Origin: Verrucomicrobiota bacterium
GTDB lineage: Bacteria > Verrucomicrobiota > Verrucomicrobiia > Limisphaerales > Fontisphaeraceae
DNA length: 33,903 nt
Reading direction: 5' to 3'
Assembly: GCA_037139415.1 (NCBI GenBank)
Contig: JBAXGN010000074.1
Span: 1-33,903, forward strand
Shown: piece by piece, positions 9,187 through 16,179 of the stretch
Layout of the letters: each line of letters opens with the position of its first letter
Position numbering within the stretch: the stretch's first letter is position 1
Position numbers and translations under genes: made by a program
Notes under the pieces: model-generated
The model's database searches: none
Told to the model about the DNA's origin: nothing
The model's input: the letters and a program-made list of their open reading frames with translations, nothing else

Positions 9187-10170
9187 TCAAATCGGGCTGA
9201 GTTGCAGAGTTTGACGGCGCTTCAACCAGACTGCAAACCCAACGAATGAGGCCATCGTGAGCCACAGTGCGGGCTCCGGCGTGCCCATGAGTTTGGCGAT
9301 ATTGGCCGCCCCGATGTCCACGGCGAAAACGACATCGTTAAAGTCCCGGTCGCCACCACCATACATGTCCTCGAAGCTGACGATGAGATAAGGGCTTTCT
9401 TTTACCGCGTAAGCGAAAGAGACGACATGGTTGATATGGTCAGTGTTTTGTGACTTGTCAGTCGAGAAGACATTCTTACCGCCATTGGCCCCGTCGGAGA
9501 TGAGAAAAAAGTCGAGTTTTGTGCCGCCAGCGAAGGTGCCAAGGTTTACGAAATCGCCGGGTAGCAACGGTTCTCTGGCTGAGCGTTTGCCGCTAGCCTC
9601 CGGGTCATAGGTTGATACCGGACTCGAAGCATCCGGGAAAATTAACCGCGGATCGCCATGGCTCACTCCGCTGCCCGCCGCATTGAATCCAAGCGTGTTA
9701 TGATACCCAGCACCTTCACCAATGAAGTACACTCGCACATCCGACTTGGTTTGCAATTGCAATTTGGAAGGGTCGAGCAGCATGGCGGAATCATTGATGG
9801 ATTTCCGTTCACTCAAACGCGTATTCACCAAATCGGTCACTGATGGTAATACCTTCTTTTGGAAATTAGCCGATGCCGTATCGGATCCAACTGCCATTAC
9901 GGGTGCGACGATATTTAAACCGAGAGGCCGGGCGCTGGATTGAACGGGTGCCGCAATGCCACCGGAAGTTGTGGAGGAACGTTTATCACCTTGTTTACCA
10001 TCGGATCCTTCACGTTCGGATGAATCGGCGAACGTGACGTTGGTTGCTGCCAACGTCAAGGTTGCCGCGAGGACGGTTGAAAAGAGGCCGGAACGGAGGT
10101 GTGTCCGGCGGGTTTGCTTCATGTTTCGTTTCATATTTCGTTTCATATTTCGTTTCATACAATAATTCAT
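9187..10170 (-). CDS. PEP-CTERM sorted surface protein with DUF4114 domain
   Basis: Up to 327 residues. A signal peptide (residues about 17-49, ending in FADSS) is preceded by an odd tandem repeat (see the repeat entry). The mature part contains a DUF4114-type domain (about 140-290) with YFIGEGAGYHNTLGF and the acidic signature FEDMYGGGDRDFNDVVF, which is likely to bind Ca2+. The C-terminus has PEP at 298-300, a hydrophobic helix and a basic tail (WLKRRQ), which is a complete exosortase recognition signal. It is the first gene of the sorting operon and the only PEP-CTERM protein in the window. Its start is uncertain: in-frame ATGs lie at 10170, 10158, 10146, 10134 and 10122, and no good Shine-Dalgarno sequence favours one. 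The proposed sigma-54 start site near 10174 would favour a start inside the repeat or at 10122. Confidence 0.9.
   Translation of the reverse strand: MNYCMKRNMKRNMKRNMKQTRRTHLRSGLFSTVLAATLTLAATNVTFADSSEREGSDGKQGDKRSSTTSGGIAAPVQSSARPLGLNIVAPVMAVGSDTASANFQKKVLPSVTDLVNTRLSERKSINDSAMLLDPSKLQLQTKSDVRVYFIGEGAGYHNTLGFNAAGSGVSHGDPRLIFPDASSPVSTYDPEASGKRSAREPLLPGDFVNLGTFAGGTKLDFFLISDGANGGKNVFSTDKSQNTDHINHVVSFAYAVKESPYLIVSFEDMYGGGDRDFNDVVFAVDIGAANIAKLMGTPEPALWLTMASFVGFAVWLKRRQTLQLSPI
10123..10158 (-). repeat. 12-base tandem repeat encoding (MKRN)x3 at the gene start
   Basis: Three head-to-tail 12-base units, ATGAAACGAAAT or ATGAAACGAAAC on the minus strand, each begin with an ATG in the reading frame. 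They are followed by a further related unit, ATGAAGCAAACC (10122-10111). A change in copy number would keep the frame but add or remove start codons and positive charges ahead of the signal peptide. Confidence 0.85.
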
Positions 10171-10184
10171 TCGGAAACATCATA

Positions 10185-10201
10185 AGCAGGCTCCATGCCA
10201 A
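10185..10201 (-). promoter_or_regulatory. sigma-54 (-24/-12) promoter of the PEP-CTERM operon
   Basis: Read on the minus strand: TTGGCATG-GAGC-CTGCT, with GG and GC separated by exactly ten bases. This is close to the consensus TTGGCACG-N4-TTGCW. Transcription would begin near 10174, just ahead of the PEP-CTERM start codons. A sigma-54 activator gene is transcribed divergently from the same intergenic region, and sigma-54 control of PEP-CTERM genes is known in proteobacteria. Confidence 0.7.
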
Positions 10202-10296
10202 GTTGTTTGCCACAGCCGTTCCCCCCAGCTTTGTTGAGAGAGTAGAGTTTTTAGACGAATCCCTTGCGGTTGGGAGTATTACTAGAATTATTGTCC

Positions 10297-10331
10297 TTGC
10301 ATTAAAACTCATTTTGCATTACTGTTGCATT
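10297..10331 (+). promoter_or_regulatory. three TTGCATT boxes before the sigma-54 activator
   Basis: TTGCATT occurs at 10297-10303, 10314-10320 and 10325-10331; the last copy is part of the palindrome TTGCATTGCAA (10325-10335), four bases before the activator ATG. Relative to the minus-strand sigma-54 start they lie about 123-157 bases upstream, the usual distance for activator sites. The same heptamer recurs before the chain-length gene near 31250. They may bind the activator itself; this is not demonstrated. Confidence 0.45.
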
Positions 10332-10339
10332 GCAAACGC

Positions 10340-11761
10340 ATGATAAAAATCCTTTATCCCGGTGAATGCCCGGACGACTTTGTCGCGCGTCTAAAGCAGC
10401 TCGGATTTCCCGCGCATACTTTTACTGCCGGGGAAGTAACCGAACTGACGACGGAGACAGCGGAAGTAGTCTATGTGCTCCCGCACCAGGCTATGAGTTT
10501 GGACTCGTGGCCCCGCCTGCGGGTGCAACTTGCGCAGGCGAATCGTCTTTACATTGCAGTCATTGAGAAAGCGTCCACTGCCGAAGTGGCACGTTTCTTG
10601 CGGGATGGCGCCTATGATGTGCTCGCAATGGAAGACAACGATACGCGCTGGCGCGAGGCGCTCATGACCGCGTCAGGCAATCAACAACTCTGGATTCAGC
10701 TCTATGGCGGGCGACCGCTTTCGTCGGAAGATATTCTGAGCGGCCGCTCCGAATCCATTCTGCGCTTACGACAGACGATTGACCGGCTTGGCCCAACAGA
10801 TGTATGTGTGCTGATCCAGGGCGAATCCGGCGTGGGCAAGGAGCGGATCGCTTCCGCGTTGCACAAGGCGGGGCACGGGAAAAGCTTTGTCGCGCTGAAC
10901 TGCGCGGCCATTCCGAAGGACCTGCTGGAATCCGAGTTGTTCGGGGTGGAGAAAGGCGCTTTCACCGGCGCCATGAGAGCGCGGGCCGGGCTGGTGGAAC
11001 AGGCTCAGGGCGGAACACTTTTTCTCGACGAAATCGGCGAAATGGATATTAGCGTGCAGCCGAAACTGCTGCGGTTCCTCGAAACCCGCTGCGCGCGGCG
11101 CGTGGGCGGAGAGAAGGAGTACCAGGTCAAGTTACGGGTGATCTCGGCCACCAATCGCAACCTCGATACGGAAATTGCGGAGAAACGTTTTCGTGCCGAC
11201 CTCTTTTACCGACTCGCGGAAATCACGCTCCATGCACCGCCGTTGCGGACCCGGCCCGAGGATGTCCCCGAGCTGGCCCTGAACTTCATGCGCAAGGCCA
11301 ACGAGCGGTTTGGCAAGAACTTCGAGACCATCGAGCCGGCGATGATTGAAAAATTTCAACTTCACACCTGGCCCGGCAATGTGCGTGAATTGAAAAGCAC
11401 GGTGGATCGCCTGGTGTTGCTGTTTGACGGGTCCATATTGCGCGCACCGTGGTGGGACGTCCCGGAAACCCGCGTGCCGCAAGCGACGGGGTTCGCGTCC
11501 ATGCCCGTAATGGAAGCCAGCAGCGTTTCAACGCAGAGTTCACCCGCCGTGCCAATCCCCGAGGCGGTGCATGCGGCACCCGTAACTTCCGCGCTGGGGG
11601 TGTACACGCACGGCATGGGAATCCCGAACCATAAACAGAAACTGGTGATTGCCAGACGACTCATGGAGGAAAGCGGCAACAACTTCAGTTGGGTTGCGGG
11701 GCAATTGGGCATTAACGTTACCACGCTCTGGCGTTGGCGCAAAACCGGCAAACTCGGATGA
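10340..11761 (+). CDS. sigma-54-dependent transcription activator with receiver-like N-terminus (PrsR-like)
   Basis: A 473-residue enhancer-binding protein from the ATG at 10340; an upstream in-frame TTG at 10325 lies inside the TTGCATT palindrome and is less likely. The AAA+ core is intact: Walker A GESGVGKE (161-168), the sigma-54 contact motif GAFTGA (206-211), Walker B GGTLFLDEIG (224-233) and an arginine-finger region FRADLFYRL. The C-terminus (about 430-473) is a Fis-type helix-turn-helix. The first ~110 residues have the outline of a receiver but lack its acidic pocket: strand 3 reads VVYVLPHQ with no Asp, and the usual conserved Lys region reads DVLAMED. It is therefore unlikely to be switched by aspartate phosphorylation. 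In PEP-CTERM systems of proteobacteria the analogous regulator is PrsR; here the position suggests the same job. Confidence 0.93.
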   Translation: MIKILYPGECPDDFVARLKQLGFPAHTFTAGEVTELTTETAEVVYVLPHQAMSLDSWPRLRVQLAQANRLYIAVIEKASTAEVARFLRDGAYDVLAMEDNDTRWREALMTASGNQQLWIQLYGGRPLSSEDILSGRSESILRLRQTIDRLGPTDVCVLIQGESGVGKERIASALHKAGHGKSFVALNCAAIPKDLLESELFGVEKGAFTGAMRARAGLVEQAQGGTLFLDEIGEMDISVQPKLLRFLETRCARRVGGEKEYQVKLRVISATNRNLDTEIAEKRFRADLFYRLAEITLHAPPLRTRPEDVPELALNFMRKANERFGKNFETIEPAMIEKFQLHTWPGNVRELKSTVDRLVLLFDGSILRAPWWDVPETRVPQATGFASMPVMEASSVSTQSSPAVPIPEAVHAAPVTSALGVYTHGMGIPNHKQKLVIARRLMEESGNNFSWVAGQLGINVTTLWRWRKTGKLG

Positions 11762-11777
11762 CCTGACCTCCCGCACC

Positions 11778-13205
11778 ATGATGGACCTCGTCAAAACGTT
11801 TGCCATCCTCTTTGCCTACCTCCTTGCGGCACCGGCGCTGGGATGGTTACTGGCGCGGGATCGGCGGCTGGAGCGTGCCGCGTTTTGCCTGATGGTCTTC
11901 ATGCCCTCCTGGTTCCCCGGCAAGCTGACCTTGATGGTCAACTCCGTAGAGCTTTATCGGGGGCATACCAAGGGCTTTGAAGCGTCCATCATTGAAATTG
12001 TTGCGGTGGCGCTAATCGTCTCCGCCGCATTGCGTCGGGAAAAGGGCTTTCGGTGGCTGCCACCCGGCCTCTGGCTCTACCTTGCCTGGTGCGCGCTGAG
12101 TTGTTGCTCGATTATTTCGGCGGACAATAAACTTTATGTGCTGATGGCGGCGGTGAAATTTACCAAAGTGGCGCTGGTTTTCATTGGAGCCTTCCAGGCA
12201 TTTGGAAACAAGGAGGACTTGCGCTGGATGATGCACGCGTTGGCATTTTCGCTCGTGTTCCAAGCCTTGGTCTGCCTCAAACTGCGCTACGTGGACGGCC
12301 AATGGCAGGTGAAAGGGTGGTTTGAGCACCAAAATCCCATGGCGATGTGGTGTTACCTCTGCGCCCTACCATTGCTGTCGGTGGCCCTGGCACCGATGAC
12401 GCCGCGCCGGGATACCTTGTTTTTTGCAACCGGTGTCGCTGCCGCAGGGTTCTGCATCCTGTTGAGCGTATCGCGCGGCGGGTTGGGTGCCTTTGTCGCC
12501 GGGGCGTGTGTGATCTATGCGCTGGCGGTGCTGCGTGGGTTTACCTGGAAATTGACGGCCTTTGCAGTAGTCGGTCTGATTGCTGCCTTGGCGGCTGGGA
12601 TGCTTGCGCTTGACTCCATGATGGTGCGCGTTCAGGAAGTGAACTCACGCGACGAGGATAGGGACCTCCGGGCAGTCTTGAATCAACAGTGCGCCGCCAT
12701 GTTGCATGATCACCCGTTGGGAGTGGGCTGGAATAATTTTGGTGTGGTCAACAGTCTGCCCGTGGAAAAATACGCCGCCATCCTCATGGATTGGGATCAG
12801 AGCCGTGGTTTTCGAATTATCGATGAGAACTACCTGGCCAATCCGCTAACAGAAAGTCTCTACTGGCTCTTGCTGGCGGAAAATGGTTATCCTAGCTTGG
12901 TGATGTTTGTGATCTTCCTGCTAGTGACACTTTGGTGGGCGGTGCGCTGCACGCTGGCATTCTGGCGTGAGCCGGAGGGTTACTTTGCAGCGGGCGTACT
13001 GATTGCCCTGTTTATGACCTATTTTCACGGCACGGTCGAGCGAGTGCTCACGCAAACGAAAAATCTGTCCATGTGGCTGATATTTGCCGGATGTCTGGCG
13101 CGTCTGGAATGGCGCCGTCAGCAAGGCAGCAGCCAGGCACCGCCGGAGAGTTCCCCCGCTGCGGGAGCCAATCCGATTAACTCCAGATCAGTGAACGCAC
13201 TATGA
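11778..13205 (+). CDS. O-antigen ligase/Wzy-like membrane protein
   Basis: A 475-residue polytopic membrane protein with about ten to twelve hydrophobic segments. The ATG at 11778 (or the adjacent one at 11781) is chosen because the open frame upstream overlaps the activator by more than 100 bases. Features of the ligase/polymerase superfamily are LLSVSRGGLGAFVAG (mid-protein) and HPLGVGWNNFG at the start of a large extracytoplasmic loop, followed by further helices. These proteins join lipid-linked glycan units in the periplasm (Wzy) or transfer them to lipid or protein (WaaL/PglL). Exosortase loci often carry a member annotated as a putative O-glycosylation ligase. Whether this one polymerises EPS or glycosylates proteins cannot be decided. 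It overlaps the next gene by 4 bases (ATGA). Confidence 0.85.
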   Translation: MMDLVKTFAILFAYLLAAPALGWLLARDRRLERAAFCLMVFMPSWFPGKLTLMVNSVELYRGHTKGFEASIIEIVAVALIVSAALRREKGFRWLPPGLWLYLAWCALSCCSIISADNKLYVLMAAVKFTKVALVFIGAFQAFGNKEDLRWMMHALAFSLVFQALVCLKLRYVDGQWQVKGWFEHQNPMAMWCYLCALPLLSVALAPMTPRRDTLFFATGVAAAGFCILLSVSRGGLGAFVAGACVIYALAVLRGFTWKLTAFAVVGLIAALAAGMLALDSMMVRVQEVNSRDEDRDLRAVLNQQCAAMLHDHPLGVGWNNFGVVNSLPVEKYAAILMDWDQSRGFRIIDENYLANPLTESLYWLLLAENGYPSLVMFVIFLLVTLWWAVRCTLAFWREPEGYFAAGVLIALFMTYFHGTVERVLTQTKNLSMWLIFAGCLARLEWRRQQGSSQAPPESSPAAGANPINSRSVNAL

Positions 13206-14593
13206 CTGCCGACAAACAACCAATCACCACGGGTGGCCAAATCGGGCCAGAGTTGCCACTGGCTGGGGAAATGAACCCGCGCGTCCCGGCTGGAGCCCGC
13301 CAGCTCCGAGTCCTCCTGCTGGCCGAGTCGGCCAACCCGAAGCTGTACAGCGTTTCGCTGATCGGCTGGAGTTTCGCGCGAGCACTATCCCACGTTGCCG
13401 ACGTACATCTGGTCTCCGAGCTACGCAACCGAGAAGACATTCTGGCGGCTGGTGTTGCGGGGATGGAATTCACCGCCATCAACAACCGCCGGTGGCAGGG
13501 GTTGGCCTGGAACATCGCCCGATTGCTGCGCGGCGGCACGTCGCTGGGTTGGTCCACGTATTCAGGGCTGGCGACGCTGGTCTATCCATTTTATGAGCGC
13601 GAAGTCTGGCGCGTTTTCGGCTCACGACTGAAGCGGGGCGAGTTTGACTTGGTGCATCGGGTAACGCCCAACGCTCCGGTGACGCCCAGCCTGCTTGCAA
13701 AGCGGTGCGCGGACATCGGGGTGCCATTCGTGCTTGGCCCAATCAATGGGGGAGTGCCATGGCCAAAGGATTTCACCCATCTGCGACGGGCTGAACGCGA
13801 TTGGCTGAGTCCCTTGCGTGGTTTATCCCGGTATCTGCCTGGCTATACGGCCACCCGCCGCTATGCGGCGGCCATCCTGGTGGGAGCCCGTAGCGCCTTG
13901 GCGGAAATGCCCGAACGGTATCACGCAAAATGTGTTCGGCTTTCCGAAAATGCGATTGACCTCGACCGTTTTCCGCGTTGCGCGCCTCCCGCGCTGGCCA
14001 AGCCATTGCGGGTCGCCTTTGTGGGGCGTCTGGTCCCGTTGAAGGGTGTGGATATGCTGATCGAAGCCGCCGCGCCGCTGGTGCGCCAGGGACAAGTCAA
14101 TCTGGATATCATTGGCGACGGCCCGGAGTTGCCGCGCCTCAAACTGCTTTGCGAAAAACTCGGGATCACCGGCGGGGTGGAATTTCCCGGTTGGTTGGAC
14201 CATTCCCAGATTACCGGGCGCCTGGGCCGGGCGAACGTGCTCGGTTTTCCCAGTGTGCGTGAATTTGGTGGCGGTGTGGTTCTTGAGGCGATGGCCTTGG
14301 GGGTTGTGCCCATTGTCCTTGACCATGGCGGTCCGGCCGAACTGATTCCGCCGGGCGGCGGCTTCGTCCTGCCCATGGGCTCCCGCGCCAGTCTGGTACA
14401 CCAGTTCGGGGTAACCCTTGCCAACCTGGCCGCCGCCCCTGAGCAACTTCGTGTACTGGCGCGGTGCGCCCAAGACCATGTGCATCAGCATTACACGTGG
14501 GCAGCCAAGGCCAGCCAAGTTTTAGAAGTTTATGATTGGGTGTTGGGCCGGCGTGCTGACAAACCGAATTATTCTTTTACACCTCATGAATGA
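13202..14593 (+). CDS. glycosyltransferase family 4
   Basis: A 463-residue GT-B-fold sugar transferase. The N-terminal half contains LHRVTPNAP-like and FVLGPINGGVPWP segments, as in GT4 enzymes of EPS loci. The C-terminal half has VAFVGRLVPLKGVDMLIEA, the donor-binding start of GT4, and the retaining-enzyme EX7E motif in REFGGGVVLEAMALGVVP. The first ~30 residues are a Pro/Gly-rich tail before the fold starts at LRVLLLAES. The gene starts within the stop of the ligase-like gene (ATGA), and its end overlaps the next start by 8 bases. Sugar specificity is not readable. A cytoplasmic, membrane-associated role in assembling the repeat unit is expected. Confidence 0.88.
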   Translation: MTADKQPITTGGQIGPELPLAGEMNPRVPAGARQLRVLLLAESANPKLYSVSLIGWSFARALSHVADVHLVSELRNREDILAAGVAGMEFTAINNRRWQGLAWNIARLLRGGTSLGWSTYSGLATLVYPFYEREVWRVFGSRLKRGEFDLVHRVTPNAPVTPSLLAKRCADIGVPFVLGPINGGVPWPKDFTHLRRAERDWLSPLRGLSRYLPGYTATRRYAAAILVGARSALAEMPERYHAKCVRLSENAIDLDRFPRCAPPALAKPLRVAFVGRLVPLKGVDMLIEAAAPLVRQGQVNLDIIGDGPELPRLKLLCEKLGITGGVEFPGWLDHSQITGRLGRANVLGFPSVREFGGGVVLEAMALGVVPIVLDHGGPAELIPPGGGFVLPMGSRASLVHQFGVTLANLAAAPEQLRVLARCAQDHVHQHYTWAAKASQVLEVYDWVLGRRADKPNYSFTPHE

Positions 14594-15482
14594 AACAACT
14601 CCAAACTCGCATTCCAAACCAGCCCGGGCAACGCTCCTCTGTCCAACGGACCAGTCCGTGCTGCCGACGCTGTCCCGCCAGTGTCCGCTTCCGCTTTTGC
14701 CGGCCTTGGGCGACACTTTGCTCGGCCATGCCATTGCTTTCCTGGCCGCCCAAGGAGTTCGCGAGATCTGCATTGTTGCCAGCGACCGCACGGACCAAAT
14801 TCGTGCCGCGGTGGGACGTGGCGAACGTTGGGGGGTGAAGCTGGAAGTAACCTCCAGCCCACGCGACCCGGTCGCCCAAGACGCTTCGACCGCTCCGCTA
14901 GTATTGCTGCTGGATCGCCTGCCGCAGGTGCCCGAGCAGCCGCTGTGGACGTCCTACTCGGCGTGGTTTGACGCGTTGCTGACGTTAATGCCACTGGTCG
15001 CGCGTGAACGCGTTGGGATGCGCGAAATCATGCCAAACGTTTTCGTGGGTTTGCGTTCGCAAATTGCCGGCGATGCAAAGCTCATTGGTCCTTGTTGGAT
15101 TGGCGCAAACGCAAATATTGGTGCGCGCACAGTCATCGGCCCCAACGCCATCATCGAGGACGGGGTTGTCCTGGACGAATCCGCTGAGGTGGTCCACAGC
15201 ATCATCGGGCCGCAAACCTACGTGGGGATAATGACGGAGGTGCGACATTCGTTTGCCTGGGGGCGCAACTTGACGAACCTGCGCAATGGTTCACAGATTG
15301 AAATCGTTGACCGTTTCCTGCTGGACGACCTTGCCAATTCGGCATCACGGCAATCGAGCGGCCAGCCAGGGTGGATGGCGAAGGTGCTTCGTCGGCTGCG
15401 GCGGGCGATTTCAGCCCCGTTTAACGGTTTCACCAGTTTGGCGATGCCGGTTTGCATCGCCGCCGGAATGGCACTTAAATAA
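14586..15482 (+). CDS. degenerate nucleotidyltransferase-like protein with hexapeptide (left-handed beta-helix) repeats
   Basis: A 298-residue protein from the ATG at 14586; the longer frame overlaps the GT4 gene. The N-terminal ~110 residues follow the layout of sugar-1-phosphate nucleotidyltransferases (CPLPLLPALGDTLLGHAIAFL and GVREICIVASDRTDQI). The family's GxGTR catalytic loop is missing: that place reads ATLLCPTDQSVLPTLSR. Residues about 155-240 are hexapeptide repeats (AKLIGPCWIGANANIGARTV, then VVLDESAEVVHSIIG), similar to GlmU or GDP-mannose pyrophosphorylase tails. A positively charged C-terminus with a hydrophobic end follows. It is probably not an active NTP transferase; it could be a regulatory or scaffold subunit, or bind a nucleotide sugar. 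Confidence 0.7.
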   Translation: MNETTPNSHSKPARATLLCPTDQSVLPTLSRQCPLPLLPALGDTLLGHAIAFLAAQGVREICIVASDRTDQIRAAVGRGERWGVKLEVTSSPRDPVAQDASTAPLVLLLDRLPQVPEQPLWTSYSAWFDALLTLMPLVARERVGMREIMPNVFVGLRSQIAGDAKLIGPCWIGANANIGARTVIGPNAIIEDGVVLDESAEVVHSIIGPQTYVGIMTEVRHSFAWGRNLTNLRNGSQIEIVDRFLLDDLANSASRQSSGQPGWMAKVLRRLRRAISAPFNGFTSLAMPVCIAAGMALK

Positions 15483-15512
15483 AGCTTTTCATAGCCACAC
15501 GTTGTATGTAGA

Positions 15513-15524
15513 TTGCCTTGGCAA
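15513..15524. promoter_or_regulatory. short palindrome before the STAS cassette
   Basis: TTGCC-TT-GGCAA is a perfect inverted repeat in the 56-base gap between the hexapeptide-repeat gene and the first STAS gene, ending 14 bases before the ATG. It could be an operator. No convincing promoter was found in the gap. Confidence 0.25.
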
Positions 15525-15538
15525 CACAATAACGATTT

Positions 15539-15841
15539 ATGATAACACAAGCTCAGGGAAACTCGCTACGGATGCGCTGCCCCGGCGAGTTGAATGCCGC
15601 AAACGCCGCCGCATTTCGCGACGAAGCGCGCGCAGCAATCACCGGAACGGTCACCACGCTTGATATTGATCTATCAACGACCACGTTCGTGGATAGCAGT
15701 GGCTTGGGGTCGCTCATTGCCCTGCACAAAACCATGGCCACCCGAGGTGGCGTCGTACGGCTTCTGACGCCCACCGCCACCGTATATCAAATCCTGGAAC
15801 TGACCCGCCTTCAGCGCGTCTTTGAAATCGTCAAAAACTGA
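15539..15841 (+). CDS. STAS-domain protein (anti-sigma-factor-antagonist type), first copy
   Basis: A 100-residue single-domain STAS protein of the SpoIIAA/RsbV type. The phosphorylation site is intact in VDSSGLGSL (D52, S53, S54, G55); in SpoIIAA and RsbV the serine right after the aspartate is phosphorylated by the partner kinase. The C-terminal helix (LELTRLQRVFEIVK) is typical. Such proteins switch partners between a kinase and a target according to phosphorylation state. The start at 15539 follows a gap of 56 bases from the previous gene. It is the first gene of the four-gene regulatory cassette. The target is unknown; no sigma factor or ordinary anti-sigma factor is encoded in the window. 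Confidence 0.92.
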   Translation: MITQAQGNSLRMRCPGELNAANAAAFRDEARAAITGTVTTLDIDLSTTTFVDSSGLGSLIALHKTMATRGGVVRLLTPTATVYQILELTRLQRVFEIVKN

Positions 15842-15855
15842 AATAACCTGCGAAC

Positions 15856-16173
15856 ATGAAGACTGAGAATATGACAACTGAAACCTGCGGGGACATCTTG
15901 CTTGTCACCGGTCTCGACCGGCTAAGTGCGACTAATGCCATGCTCTTCAAGGAAGTAACGCTGGCTCAGCTTGCCGCCGAACATCGTTTTGTGGACGTGG
16001 ATGCAACGGGGATCAGTTTCATTGACAGCGATGGCTTGGGGGCGTTGATTGCCGTGCAACGACGGTTGACTCCCCGTCAGGGGCGTGTGCGTCTGCTGCG
16101 GCCCCAGGTGATGGTGCTGCAATTGCTGGAATTACTGCGCATGGAGCAGGTTTTTGACATCGTCAAACATTAA
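15856..16173 (+). CDS. STAS-domain protein, second copy
   Basis: A 105-residue STAS protein, clearly paralogous to its upstream neighbour: both have xDSxGLG, LLRP/LLTP before the last helix and a C-terminus of the form VFEIVKN/VFDIVKH. The site reads FIDSDGLGAL (D57, S58, D59, G60). The phosphorylatable serine is kept, but the next residue is Asp instead of Ser/Thr. That may shift the kinase or phosphatase preference between the two copies. An internal ATG at 15871 is an alternative start. The gap to the kinase-phosphatase gene is only 6 bases. Confidence 0.92.
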   Translation: MKTENMTTETCGDILLVTGLDRLSATNAMLFKEVTLAQLAAEHRFVDVDATGISFIDSDGLGALIAVQRRLTPRQGRVRLLRPQVMVLQLLELLRMEQVFDIVKH

Positions 16174-16179
16174 CCTTCG

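Noticed and set aside
10198-10212. Alternative minus-strand sigma-54 alignment TGGCAAACAACTTGG
   Set aside because: Its -12 half has GG instead of GC. The overlapping element at 10185-10201 fits much better.
15519-15535. Sigma-54-like TTGGCAAC-ACAA-TAACG before the first STAS gene
   Set aside because: It lacks the -12 GC pair and would place the start of transcription inside the gene.
16022-16042. Idea that the second STAS protein carries a phosphomimetic Asp at the phosphosite
   Set aside because: Aligned to SpoIIAA and RsbV, the phosphorylated serine is the one directly after the conserved Asp, which is present (S58); the Asp is at the next position.
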